Positions 17,814 through 25,942 are shown, numbered from the stretch's first letter. The stretch is DNA of 64,000 nt from Candidatus Promineofilum glycogenicum (GCA_016707605.1 JADJHJ010000006.1:310001-374000); one strand, 5' to 3'. Made by a program: numbers and translations. Notes: a model not told the origin generated them from the letters alone.

Positions 17814-18921
17814 GGGCTGCGCTGCGCCGGGACCACCCGGGCGCAGGGCCCCGGGGGGTTTCCGTTGGGGCCGCGGGCGGGAAAACCCCACTCAGGGGCG
17901 CCCGAAGTTCGACGTCTCCTTCCTGCAACCGAAGCTGGAGCAGATGCCCGCCTACGCCGCCGCCGCCGAAGCCCTGGGATTTGCCGGCTTCTGGGTGGCC
18001 GAGACCAACAGCGACCCGTTCCTCAACCTGGCCCTGGCCGCCGAGCACAGCCAGCGCATGACGCTGGGCACGGCCATCGCTGTGGCCTTCCCACGCAGCC
18101 CGGCGATATTGGCCTACACCGCCTGGGACCTGCAGAGATACTCTAAAGGCCGCTTCGTCCTCGGCCTCGGCCCGCAAGTGAAGGCCCACAACGTGCTGCG
18201 CTTCGGCGTCAAGTGGGAGAAGCCGGTAGCCAAAATGCGCGAGACCATCGAAGCCATCCGCGCCTTCTGGCATACCTGGCAGACGGGCGCGCCGCTCGAC
18301 TACGCCGGGGAGTTCTTCAAGCTGATGCTGATGACCCCCTTCTTCGACCCCGGCCCCATCGACTACGCGCCGCCGCCGATCTACATCGCCGCCGTCAACG
18401 AGCAGATGTTGCGGCTGGCCGGCTCCCACTGCGACGGCGTCCACATCCACGCCCTGCACACCGCCCGCTATCTGCGCGAGGTGGCCCTGCCGGAGATCGA
18501 GAGTGGGCTGGCGAAGTCGGGCCGGACGCGGGCCGACTTCACCGTCAACACCGCCGTCTTCGCCATCCCCACCGACGACCCGGCCGAGGCGCGGGCGGCC
18601 GAGGCCCACGTGCGGCAACAGCTTTCCTTCTACATGAGCACCCCCGCCTATCGCGCCGTGCTGGAGCTACACGGCTGGCAGGACGCCGCCGACCAATTGG
18701 GCCACATGGCCCGCGCCGGCCAGTGGGACGAGATGCCCGGCCGCATCACCGACGAGATGCTCGACGCCTTCGCCGTCACCGGCCCGTGGGCGGCGCTGCC
18801 GGGCCTCATTCGCGCCCGCTATGGCGAGCTGCTGGATCGCGTGGCCTACTACCTGCCCTTCGAGCCGGGGGCCAACGACGCCGGCTGGGCCGCGTCCGTC
18901 GCCGGATTTAAAGAGGGATGA
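17812..18921 (+). CDS. LLM-class F420-dependent oxidoreductase (luciferase-like), 5' end abnormal
   Basis: TIM-barrel oxidoreductase of the bacterial luciferase family. Family homology starts with KFDVSFLQPKLEQMPAYAAA at base 17905, where homologues begin M-K-F-D-V. Next come LGFAGFWVAETNSDPFLNLA, GTAIAVAFPRSPAILAYTAW and FVLGLGPQVKAHN (cofactor region). The C-terminal part ends PFEPGANDAGWAASV. The codon before KFDV is CCG, not a start. The only in-frame start is ATG 17812, which would add 31 residues of GC-rich non-homologous sequence. The 5' end abuts the decayed glycosyltransferase, so a rearrangement may have removed the true start. Confidence 0.75.
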   Translation: MGCAAPGPPGRRAPGGFRWGRGRENPTQGRPKFDVSFLQPKLEQMPAYAAAAEALGFAGFWVAETNSDPFLNLALAAEHSQRMTLGTAIAVAFPRSPAILAYTAWDLQRYSKGRFVLGLGPQVKAHNVLRFGVKWEKPVAKMRETIEAIRAFWHTWQTGAPLDYAGEFFKLMLMTPFFDPGPIDYAPPPIYIAAVNEQMLRLAGSHCDGVHIHALHTARYLREVALPEIESGLAKSGRTRADFTVNTAVFAIPTDDPAEARAAEAHVRQQLSFYMSTPAYRAVLELHGWQDAADQLGHMARAGQWDEMPGRITDEMLDAFAVTGPWAALPGLIRARYGELLDRVAYYLPFEPGANDAGWAASVAGFKEG

Positions 18922-19057
18922 TCCGCAGATTGGGCAGAAGGCGCTCACGCAAAGGCAAAGGCACCAAGAAGAAAGCTTATTCTTTCTTGGCGACTTTGCC
19001 CCTTAGCGCCTTTGCGTGAGCCTCTTTTAATCTGCCCAATCTACTAAATCTGCGGAT
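18921..19057. repeat. Nested hairpin: family C outer arms, family A inner arms (copy 2)
   Basis: The outer arms are ATCCGCAGATTGGGCAG and ATCTGCCCAATCTACTAAATCTGCGGAT in part. The inner arms are GCGCTCACGCAAAGGC and GCGCCTTTGCGTGAG. The element begins at the stop codon of the luciferase-like gene and ends 21 bases before the acyl-CoA dehydrogenase start. Confidence 0.85.
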
Positions 19058-19078
19058 AATATCTCTGGGAGATAGACC

Positions 19079-20236
19079 ATGTTTAGTTACTTCACGGCCG
19101 AACACGAGGCGTTCCGGCGGGTAGTGCGGCGGTTCGTCGAGACGGAGATCAACCCCCACGTCGAAGAGTGGGAGGCGGCGCGCATCTGGCCCGCCCGCGA
19201 CGTGCTCAAGAAGATGGGCAACCTCGGCCTGCTGGGGCTGAACTACCCGGAGGAGTACGGCGGCGGCGGCGTGGACTACTGGTATAGCGCCGTGCTGCTG
19301 GAGGAACTGGGCCGGGCCGACTGCGCCGCCGTGCCGATGGGCATCGCCGTCCACACCGACATGGCCACCCCCGCCCTGGCCGAATTCGGCAGCGACGAGT
19401 TGAAGCGCCGCTTCCTGGCCCCGGCCATCGCCGGCGACCAGGTGGCGGCCATCGGCGTCAGCGAACCCGACGCCGGCAGCGACGTGGCCAGTATCCGCAC
19501 CCGCGCCGTGGCCGACGGCGACGACTACGTCATCAACGGCAGCAAGATGTGGATCACCAACGGCACGCAGGCCGACTTCGTGACCCTGCTGGCCCGCACC
19601 AGCGGCGAACGCGGCTTTCGCGGTATGTCGCTGATCGTCGTGCCCACCGACACGCCCGGCTTCCACGTTAGCCGCAAGCTGGAGAAGTTGGGCAACCACG
19701 CCAGCGACACCGCCATCCTGACCTTTGAGGACATGCGCGTGCCCCAGGCCAACCGCATCGGCGAGGAGGGGCTGGGCTTCATGCTGCAAATGAAACAGTT
19801 CCAGCGCGAGCGGCTGGCCGGCAGCCTGATGTCCACGGCCGGGATGGAGAAGATCATCCGGATGACCATCGCCTACTGCCGCGAGCGACACACCTTCGGT
19901 CGCCCGCTGATCGACAATCAGGTCATCCACTTTAGGCTATGCGAACTGCTGACCGAGGTCGAGGCCCTGCGCCAGCTCAACTACCACTGCGTGCGGCTGA
20001 TCGTCGCCGGAGAGGACGTGACCAAAGAGGTCTCGATGGCCAAGCTGAAGGCCGGGCGGCTGGCCCGCGAAGTGGCCGATAGCTGCCTCCAGTTCCACGG
20101 CGGCATGGGCTACGTCGAGGAGTACCCCATGGCCCGCTACTTCCGCGACGCCCGCCTGCTCTCCATCGGCGGCGGCGCGGACGAGATTATGTTGGGCATT
20201 ATCGCGAAGTATGAGAATATCTTGCCAGGCCGATAG
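19079..20236 (+). CDS. Acyl-CoA dehydrogenase
   Basis: FAD flavoprotein that oxidises acyl-CoA to 2-enoyl-CoA and passes electrons to ETF. 385 residues, normal length. Motifs: ISEPDAGSD-type signature (GVSEPDAGSDVASIRTRAV), KMWITNGTQADF, and FHGGMGYVEEYPMARYFRDA. The usual catalytic glutamate of short/medium-chain enzymes (IYEGT position) is replaced by GGGADEIM. Instead E244 in QRERLAGS sits where isovaleryl-CoA and long-chain dehydrogenases have their base. With MCC-like subunits on both sides, isovaleryl-CoA or a related branched acyl-CoA is a reasonable substrate. GGGAG lies 8 bases before ATG 19079. Confidence 0.9.
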   Translation: MFSYFTAEHEAFRRVVRRFVETEINPHVEEWEAARIWPARDVLKKMGNLGLLGLNYPEEYGGGGVDYWYSAVLLEELGRADCAAVPMGIAVHTDMATPALAEFGSDELKRRFLAPAIAGDQVAAIGVSEPDAGSDVASIRTRAVADGDDYVINGSKMWITNGTQADFVTLLARTSGERGFRGMSLIVVPTDTPGFHVSRKLEKLGNHASDTAILTFEDMRVPQANRIGEEGLGFMLQMKQFQRERLAGSLMSTAGMEKIIRMTIAYCRERHTFGRPLIDNQVIHFRLCELLTEVEALRQLNYHCVRLIVAGEDVTKEVSMAKLKAGRLAREVADSCLQFHGGMGYVEEYPMARYFRDARLLSIGGGADEIMLGIIAKYENILPGR

Positions 20237-20330
20237 CCAGTAGATCAGTCAGTAGGTCAGTAGGTCAGTACGACAGTTCGAACCACTGACCTACTGACCT
20301 ACTGACCCACTGACCTACTGACCCACTGAT
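20237..20330. repeat. Family E hairpin (CAGTAGGT / ACCTACTG words)
   Basis: The left arm is tandem CAGTAGGT words and the right arm tandem GACCTACT/GACCCACT words. It starts at the stop codon of the acyl-CoA dehydrogenase gene and ends about 24 bases before the kinase start. Confidence 0.85.
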
Positions 20331-20353
20331 AACTAACTAACAAGGAAAGCCGC

Positions 20354-21313
20354 ATGACCCCCATCCGCATCGCCCGCTCCTTCGTCGCCGCCGAATCGGT
20401 GGCCGAGTTGATCGCTGCCGAGTACGACGTCGCCGCGCCGGTCACTTGCCGGATGTTCAGCAAGCTGCTGCGCACCCAGGACAACGACCACTACCTGACC
20501 ACCGCCGGCGACGGCACGCAGTACGCCTTCCGCATCTACCAGCAAGGCGACCGCTACCACCGCGCCGAGTCCGACTACCTCTATGAGATCGACTGGCTGC
20601 GCTTCCTGCGCGAACACGAGTTGCCCGTTTCCTACCCCATCCGGCGGCGCGACGGCGGCTACCTGGGCCGGCTCGACGCGCCGGAGGGGACGCGCTACTA
20701 CGCTCTGTTCAGCCTGGCCTATGGCGACCCGTTGGCGCTGAAGGACCTCGATCAACTCTATGTCATGGGCGAGACGATGGCTCGCATCCACGTCGCTTCC
20801 GACAGCTTTGCCACCCCCCACGCCCGCAAGCCGCTCGACCTGGCCTACCTGCTCGACCGGCCGCTGGAGCGCATCCGCCGCAACTGGACCGACGAGCGGG
20901 CGGCCAACCTCGACCTGGTGCTGACGGCGGCCGAGGAAGCGCGCGAAGAGTTGCGCGACTACATCGACGCCGGCGCGTCGGTACCCGGCCGCTGGGGACC
21001 AATCGGCGGCGACTTCCACCAGAGCAGCGTCTACTTCAACGAGGTCAACGAGCCGACCTTCTTCAACTTCGACCTGTGCGGGCCGGGCTGGCGGGCCTAC
21101 GACATCGCCGCCTTCCTGTCCAACGCCAACCTGATGCACGCCCCGGCCGAACGCAGCGAGGCGTTCTTCGCCGGCTACTACGCCGCCCGGCCACTGGCCG
21201 ACGAAGACCACGCCGCCATTTCCCCCTTCCTGACCATCCGCCGCGTCTGGCTGATGGGCGCGTTCGCGCGCGAGGATGGGTTGGTGGGGCATACGTTTGT
21301 GGGGTCTATCTAA
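20354..21313 (+). CDS. APH/choline-kinase-like phosphotransferase with altered catalytic loop
   Basis: 319-residue protein kinase-like fold of the aminoglycoside phosphotransferase family. It has YAFRIYQQG (strand with putative lysine replaced by arginine), HELPVSYPIRRRDGG, and a catalytic-loop region GPIGGDFHQSSVYF. The usual pattern is H-G-D-x-x-x-x-N; here the first H is G and the N is S, while D stays. The DFG-like segment FFNFDLCGPGWRAYDIA is present. The C-terminus ends soon after RRVWLMGAFARE, shorter than usual by about 20 residues. Substrate unknown. AAGGAAAG lies 5 bases before the ATG. It follows the dehydrogenase and may be part of the same transcript. Confidence 0.75.
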   Translation: MTPIRIARSFVAAESVAELIAAEYDVAAPVTCRMFSKLLRTQDNDHYLTTAGDGTQYAFRIYQQGDRYHRAESDYLYEIDWLRFLREHELPVSYPIRRRDGGYLGRLDAPEGTRYYALFSLAYGDPLALKDLDQLYVMGETMARIHVASDSFATPHARKPLDLAYLLDRPLERIRRNWTDERAANLDLVLTAAEEAREELRDYIDAGASVPGRWGPIGGDFHQSSVYFNEVNEPTFFNFDLCGPGWRAYDIAAFLSNANLMHAPAERSEAFFAGYYAARPLADEDHAAISPFLTIRRVWLMGAFAREDGLVGHTFVGSI

Positions 21314-21329
21314 AAGAGTAGCAAGGGCG

Positions 21330-21335
21330 TATAAT
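21330..21335 (+). promoter_or_regulatory. Probable -10 box for the DUF433/DUF5615 pair
   Basis: TATAAT 33 bases before ATG 21368. No convincing -35 was seen at the expected distance, so confidence is moderate. Confidence 0.4.
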
Positions 21336-21367
21336 TGTATAGGGCCATTTTGATGGAGGCGGCATAG

Positions 21368-21703
21368 ATGGAACTCGCTCAGACAATGGTGATCCCGCTA
21401 ACAGAGAACGAAGACGGCGTCATTCGGGTCGGCCATACCCGCGTGCGCCTCGATACCATTGTCTATGCCTTCAACGACGGCTATACGGCCGAGGAGATCG
21501 TCACTCAATATCCAGCCCTCAACTTAAGCGACATCTATGCTGTCATCGCCTACTATCTGGGCAATCGCGCGGCTATTGATCGGTACGTGGCGGAACGGGC
21601 TGAGATAGCGCAAGCCTTGCGGGGCGAGACTGAAGCCAAGCCGGAGTACCAGGCGTTTAGGCAACAATTGCTCAAGCGCCGTGATGCTATGCAGCAGCGG
21701 TAG
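21368..21703 (+). CDS. DUF433 antitoxin-like protein
   Basis: 111 residues with the DUF433 pattern: VRVGHTRVRLDTIVYAFNDG, then YTAEEIVTQYPALNLSDIYA and VIAYYLGN. These helix-turn-helix proteins usually act as antitoxin to the DUF5615 PIN-like protein encoded next. GGAGG lies 9 bases before ATG 21368. The C-terminal tail (RGETEAKPEYQAFRQQLLKR) probably binds the toxin. Confidence 0.85.
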   Translation: MELAQTMVIPLTENEDGVIRVGHTRVRLDTIVYAFNDGYTAEEIVTQYPALNLSDIYAVIAYYLGNRAAIDRYVAERAEIAQALRGETEAKPEYQAFRQQLLKRRDAMQQR

Positions 21704-21730
21704 GCCGATCGCGTTCACTCCCCAACGGCC

Positions 21731-22076
21731 ATGATCAAGTTCCTCGCCGATGAGGATTTCAATAACCGCATCGTGCGCGGTCTTCTGCGTCGCCAGCCCA
21801 ATCTCGATATCCTCCGCGTTCAGGATACGCCTATGGCGGGCGCGCCCGATGCTGCTGTACTGGGCCGCTCAGCAACCTCGCGTTCTCTTGACCCACGACG
21901 TCAGCACGATGACGAAGTATGCTTACCAGCGCCTTCAATCAGGTAGGAGCATGGCCGGTATCATCGAAGTGCCCCAGTCGGCGGCCATTGGGCAAATCAT
22001 CGACGACCTGATCCTGATTGCTGGGACCAGCGTTACCCAAGAGTACGAGAACCGGGTTGAATACCTGCCGCTTTGA
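21731..22076 (+). pseudogene. DUF5615 PIN-like toxin with one frameshift
   Basis: From ATG 21731: MIKFLADEDFNNRIVRGLLR, with the acidic FLADEDFN motif, to MAGAPDAAVL. Near 21858 it must change frame to continue WAAQQPRVLLTHDVSTMTKY and IIEVPQSAAIGQIIDDL, ending EYLPL at TGA 22074-22076. Both halves fit the family (about 110 residues; acidic residues D8, E9, D10 and the THD motif are preserved). Paired with DUF433. Its last 20 bases overlap the most likely start of the biotin carboxylase gene. Confidence 0.75.
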
Positions 22077-24072
22077 CACCCTCTTAATCGCCAACCGCGG
22101 CGAGATCGCCCTGCGCATCATCCGCGCCTGCCACAAGCTGGGCCTCCGCGCCGTGGCCGTCTACTCCGACGCCGACGCCGATAGCCCCCACGTCCGCGCC
22201 GCCGACGCCGCTGTGCGCCTCGGCCCCGCCCCGGCGGCCGACTCCTACCTCAACGTCGCCGCCCTCCTCAGCGCCGCCGCCCGCGCCGGGGCCGGCGCCA
22301 TCCACCCCGGCTACGGCTTCCTGGCCGAGAACGCCGAGTTCGCCCGCGCCTGCGCCGCCGCCGGGCTGGTCTTCATCGGCCCATCGCCGGAGGCCATCGC
22401 CGCCATGGGCGACAAGCGCGCCGCGCGGCGGCTGGCCGCCGGGTTGGGCCTGCCCGTCCTGCCCGGCTACGACGGCCCGGCGCAGGACGAGGCGACGCTG
22501 ACCGGCGAAGCGGCGCGCATCGGCTACCCGCTGATGGTCAAGGCCGCGGCCGGTGGCGGCGGGCGAGGAATGCGCCTGGTGAACGGGCCGGAGGAACTGG
22601 CCGCGGCGCTGGCCGGGGCGCGGCGCGAGGCGGCGGCGGCCTTTGGCAACGGCGACCTGCTGCTGGAGCGGGCCGTGCTGCGCCCGCGCCACGTCGAGGT
22701 GCAGGTCTTCGGCGACAACCACGGCCGCGTGCTGCACCTGGGCGAGCGCGAGTGCAGCGTCCAGCGCCGCCACCAGAAGGTGATCGAGGAGTCGCCTTCG
22801 CCGGTCGTCTCGCCCGCTCTGCGGGCCGAGCTGGGCGCGGCGGCCGTCGCCCTGGCCGCGGCCGTCGGCTACAGCGGCGCGGGCACGGTCGAGTTTCTGC
22901 TCGACGAGGCCGGGCGCTTCACCTTCCTGGAGATGAACACCCGCCTGCAAGTCGAGCACCCGGTGACGGAACTCGTCACCGGCATCGACCTGGTCGAGTG
23001 GCAGTTGCGCGTGGCCGCCGGCGAGGCGCTGCCGTGGACGCAGGAGGAGATTACGCTCACCGGCCACGCTATCGAGGCCCGCCTCTACGCCGAAGACCCG
23101 GCGGCCGGCTTCCAGCCCACCGGCGGCGACGTGCTGCTGTGGCAGCCGCCGGCGGGCGAGGGCGTGCGCGTGGACGACGGCATCCGCACCGGCAGCATCA
23201 TCGGCGGCCACTACGACCCGCTGCTGGCCAAGATCATCGCCGCCGGGCCGACGCGGGAGGACGCGCTGCGCCATTTGGGCCGCGCCCTGGCCGATACCGT
23301 CCTGCTGGGGCTGACATCCAACCTGGCCTACCTGCGGGCCATCGTCGCCCACCCCGGCTTCGTCGTCCCGGACGCGCTCAGCACCCGCTTCCTGGAAGAG
23401 TCGCTGCCCGGCTGGCGGCCGAGTGTCGCGCCGGCAGAGCGGGCCACGGCCCTCATCGCCGTGGCCCTGGCCCAGTGGCCGCAGCCGAGCGCCGGCCAAT
23501 TGGGCTACTGGCGCAACAACCCCGGCCAGCCGCCGCCCCGGCGCTACCGCGTCGGCGACGAGACGGCCGAGGTGACCCTGCGCCCCGTGCCCCACGCGCC
23601 GGGCTGCTTCACCGCCGCCCTGTCGCCAGACGAGACGCCCCGCGCCGTTGCACTTGTAGCGCGGGATGGTATCCCGCGAGCGGCGGAGCGGGTTATCAAC
23701 CCGCGCTACAACCTCGACCTGACCCTCGACGGCCTGCGGCGGCGCGTCGTCCTGGTCGCGGCCGGCGACGACTGGTGGGCGCAGACGGCCGATGGGCCGT
23801 TGCGCATTACCGCCCTGCCCCTGCTGCCGGAGCCAAGCCGCGCCGCCGGGGCCGGCGGCTCCTTGCGCGCGCCGCTGCCGGGCACGGTGCTGGCCGTGCT
23901 GGTCGAAGTGGGTGAGAGCGTGGCCGAGGGGCAGCCGCTGGTCAAGCTGGAGGCGATGAAGATGGAGTACACCATCCGCGCCGCGGCCGCCGGCGTCGTC
24001 GAGGTCATCTACCACGTCCCCGGCGACAACGTGGCCGCCGACGCCCTGCTCATCCACGTCGGGGCAGTTTAG
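22057..24072 (+). CDS. Acyl-CoA carboxylase alpha subunit: biotin carboxylase plus biotin carrier (3-methylcrotonyl-CoA carboxylase alpha-like)
   Basis: Carboxylates its own biotin with ATP and bicarbonate; partner of the carboxyltransferase at 11894. The biotin carboxylase domain begins DTLLIANRGEIALRIIRACH and has ATP-grasp motifs KAAAGGGGRGM and EMNTRLQVEHPVTE. The carrier domain at the C-terminus has the biotinylation motif EAMKMEY (K635 from this start). Homologues start M-F-D-T; here no ATG is available and TTG 22057 (N-T-C-R-F-D-T) is the nearest in-frame start, inside the end of the toxin gene. A TTG at 22018 would also be in frame. Residues about 534-552 are encoded by a palindromic repeat. 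Confidence 0.88.
   Translation: MNTCRFDTLLIANRGEIALRIIRACHKLGLRAVAVYSDADADSPHVRAADAAVRLGPAPAADSYLNVAALLSAAARAGAGAIHPGYGFLAENAEFARACAAAGLVFIGPSPEAIAAMGDKRAARRLAAGLGLPVLPGYDGPAQDEATLTGEAARIGYPLMVKAAAGGGGRGMRLVNGPEELAAALAGARREAAAAFGNGDLLLERAVLRPRHVEVQVFGDNHGRVLHLGERECSVQRRHQKVIEESPSPVVSPALRAELGAAAVALAAAVGYSGAGTVEFLLDEAGRFTFLEMNTRLQVEHPVTELVTGIDLVEWQLRVAAGEALPWTQEEITLTGHAIEARLYAEDPAAGFQPTGGDVLLWQPPAGEGVRVDDGIRTGSIIGGHYDPLLAKIIAAGPTREDALRHLGRALADTVLLGLTSNLAYLRAIVAHPGFVVPDALSTRFLEESLPGWRPSVAPAERATALIAVALAQWPQPSAGQLGYWRNNPGQPPPRRYRVGDETAEVTLRPVPHAPGCFTAALSPDETPRAVALVARDGIPRAAERVINPRYNLDLTLDGLRRRVVLVAAGDDWWAQTADGPLRITALPLLPEPSRAAGAGGSLRAPLPGTVLAVLVEVGESVAEGQPLVKLEAMKMEYTIRAAAAGVVEVIYHVPGDNVAADALLIHVGAV
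23655..23710. repeat. Family L palindrome inside the biotin carboxylase gene
   Basis: Outer arms TGTAGCGCGGG and CCCGCGCTACA, with an inner GCGGGATGGTATCCCGC dyad. It is read in frame as ARDGIPRAAERVINPRYN in the linker between the carboxylase and carrier domains. A related GGGATGGTATCCC dyad occurs at about 55.16 kb between genes. Confidence 0.75.
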
Positions 24073-24091
24073 CCGCCCTGGCGCGGGAGCC

Positions 24092-24413
24092 TCAGATCGT
24101 CAGGATCACCCGTCCTGGCTTGGCCGGTCGTTCGACAAACTCGTGCGCCTGGGCAATCTCCTCCAGCGTGAAGTGCGCGGCAATCTCCGGCTCCGGCCAG
24201 CCCGATTCAAGAGCCTGGTTGATGGCGCGCGTGGCTTCCAGCTTGGCCTCAGCCGGTACATCATCACTGCCGACGAAGTAGACCCTAACGTTGCTAAAAA
24301 CGAGTAGCCAGGCGAATCCTCACCTCGCCCGCCTGGGGTTGTGGGTCGTCCATCTCGCCGACAACAAGCACCTCGCGTGCGTTGCCTTGTTTTTCATACC
24401 ATGCGGCTTTCAT
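24092..24413 (-). pseudogene. Zinc-type quinone oxidoreductase remnant with internal deletion
   Basis: ATG 24413 begins MKAAWYEKQGNAREVLVVGE and ends after about 39 codons. It is followed, in another frame, by the family C-terminus: VRVYFVGSDDVPAEAKLEAT, then FTLEEIAQAHEFVERPAKPG and RVILTI at 24092. A normal enzyme has about 320 residues; about 210 (the cofactor-binding core) are missing. It is a clear deletion derivative. Confidence 0.75.
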
Positions 24414-24464
24414 AAGTTTGCATCGGCCTCTTATAGAGGTGGTCGTTGCTACTCCTTTGCGGCA

Positions 24465-24548
24465 AGACCCTCTCCCTAGCCCTCTCCCAAAGGGCGAGGG
24501 GACGAGAGGCCCTCTCCCTGACCTGCTCCCAGGGGCAAGGGGACGCTC
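24465..24548. repeat. Family G palindromes at the 3' end of the sensor-like gene
   Basis: Tandem CCCTCTCCC/GGGCGAGGG and GGGGCAAGGGG dyads. They encode the last 25-30 residues of the gene on the minus strand. Confidence 0.75.
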
Positions 24549-25762
24549 CCCTGCTGCCCCGCGCCGCTGGCAGGCAGTAACCACACGCCGACAAACTCCG
24601 GCTGCATCGCTTCCTGGATGACCCGCGCCAGCTCGGCCGTTAGCATGTCCAGATCGGTCTCGTCGCGGGCGGTGGCGGCGAAGTCAGCCAGCACCTTCTC
24701 GGCGTCGTACTTGCGGCGATAGAAGCGGCGGTCGATGACACCCTGAATGGCCCGGCGCAGTGGCGTGAACAGTGCGGCGATGGCCAGCGTCGAAAGGATG
24801 ACGGTTGCCGGTGAATCCCGGCCGGTCACCTGGGTGAAGATCGCCTGCAAGACGACGACCAGCAGGTAGAAGACGACGGCCAACAGCGCTGACAGCAGGC
24901 CATAGAGCACCGTCTTGCGGATGATGACGTCGATGTCCCACAGCCGGTAGCGCAGGACGGCGATGCCCACCGCCAGGGGCACGCCGGCAAAGGCCGCCGC
25001 CTCCAGCAGCGCATCGAGCAGGCCGGGCAGCAACGGCACCAACTCGGTATTGAAGAAGAAGGCCAGCACCATCACCACCGAGGCCAGGCCCAGCCACTTG
25101 AACTGCTGGCGCTCCAGCCCCCGCGCCCGCAGACCGCGGACGAGGACGGAGATGGCGCTGAGCAGGATGGCCAGCAGGATGAGGAAGGTGGCCGTGCTGG
25201 TCAGGGTATCGGCCCAGCCGTTGAGCGTGGCGGCGCCGTGGAACGGGCTGGGCACGGAGACCAGGACGGCCGACGGCGACAGCCACATCAGCGACGCCAG
25301 AACGAGAAAGGCGAAGACGACAACGACTGCCAGCCATCGCCAGCGGCGCGACGGCAGCCGCCCGGCGGGGAAAAGCAGAAAGAGCAGCGGCACAGCCGCC
25401 AGCCACAGGGAGAAGCCAAAGGCGGCGAAGTAGAACGCCAGCGGCGTCAGTGGCAACGGCGCGATCTGATCGCTGACGAGAATGTACTCTACAGAGAAGC
25501 TCTGGATGCCGCCGTTGCCGATGCCGAAGGCCAACAGCAGCCAGCCGTAGGGGTTGCGCGGCAGGCGCGCAGCCACGAAGCCGCCGACGACGATGGCCAC
25601 GGCCAGCGGGGCCGTCACGATGAGGTCGTTAATCCACAGTTGGTCGCCAGGCCGCGGCGGGACGGTGCTACGCAGCAGGATCAGGCCCACCGCGCCGGCC
25701 AGCAGGGCCAGCCCAGCGGCAGTGACCAGCCACGCCAGGCGGCTGAGGTGCTTGTCGGTCAT
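24476..25762 (-). CDS. Multi-span sensor-like membrane protein without kinase domain
   Basis: 428 residues. The N-terminal half has about eight to nine membrane spans. Next is IDVIIRKTVLYGLLSALLAV, then LRRAIQGVIDRRFYRRKYDA and LTAELARVIQEAMQPEFVGVW. This is the sensor half often fused to histidine kinases in Chloroflexota, here ending where a GAF or kinase domain would start. The tail GSVPLPLGAGQGEGLSSPRP is translated from family G repeat, so the native C-terminus has been replaced. Start ATG 25762. Role: probable signal sensing; partner unknown. Confidence 0.65.
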   Translation of the reverse strand: MTDKHLSRLAWLVTAAGLALLAGAVGLILLRSTVPPRPGDQLWINDLIVTAPLAVAIVVGGFVAARLPRNPYGWLLLAFGIGNGGIQSFSVEYILVSDQIAPLPLTPLAFYFAAFGFSLWLAAVPLLFLLFPAGRLPSRRWRWLAVVVVFAFLVLASLMWLSPSAVLVSVPSPFHGAATLNGWADTLTSTATFLILLAILLSAISVLVRGLRARGLERQQFKWLGLASVVMVLAFFFNTELVPLLPGLLDALLEAAAFAGVPLAVGIAVLRYRLWDIDVIIRKTVLYGLLSALLAVVFYLLVVVLQAIFTQVTGRDSPATVILSTLAIAALFTPLRRAIQGVIDRRFYRRKYDAEKVLADFAATARDETDLDMLTAELARVIQEAMQPEFVGVWLLPASGAGQQGSVPLPLGAGQGEGLSSPRPLGEG

Positions 25763-25797
25763 GGGCGAATTCTACCGCAAGCGGGCCGCCATCTCCT

Positions 25798-25911
25798 AGC
25801 CGCACAGCGCCTCGAACGCCTGGTCGCGCTCGCCGCCGCCATCGTGCATCAGGATGATCGCCTCCGGCGCGGCGTGGTTCATGATCTCGGCCACGATGGC
25901 CGCGACTCCAA
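25798..25911 (-). pseudogene. C-terminal scrap of a polysaccharide deacetylase
   Basis: The minus strand reads [20 protein letters not shown], then [16 protein letters not shown] and stop. The motif I-x-L-M/L-H-D-G-G-G-x-R is the last catalytic motif of NodB-type polysaccharide deacetylases. The rest of the gene is absent; FabF begins 45 bases away on the other strand. Confidence 0.65.
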
Positions 25912-25942
25912 GTGCATCGCACCCGACTGCGTACCGCCGTGT

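Noticed and set aside
18921..19057. Possible insertion sequence or MITE with terminal inverted repeats
   Set aside because: No transposase, no target-site duplication visible, and the arms are internal word repeats rather than fixed terminal repeats. A MITE-like origin is not excluded but not supported.
20237..20330. Possible CRISPR array because of short regular repeats
   Set aside because: Words are tandem without unique spacers and occur as inverted arms; no cas gene is in the window.
22084..24057. A 657-codon minus-strand frame opposite the biotin carboxylase gene
   Set aside because: Shadow frame; the plus strand has unambiguous carboxylase motifs.
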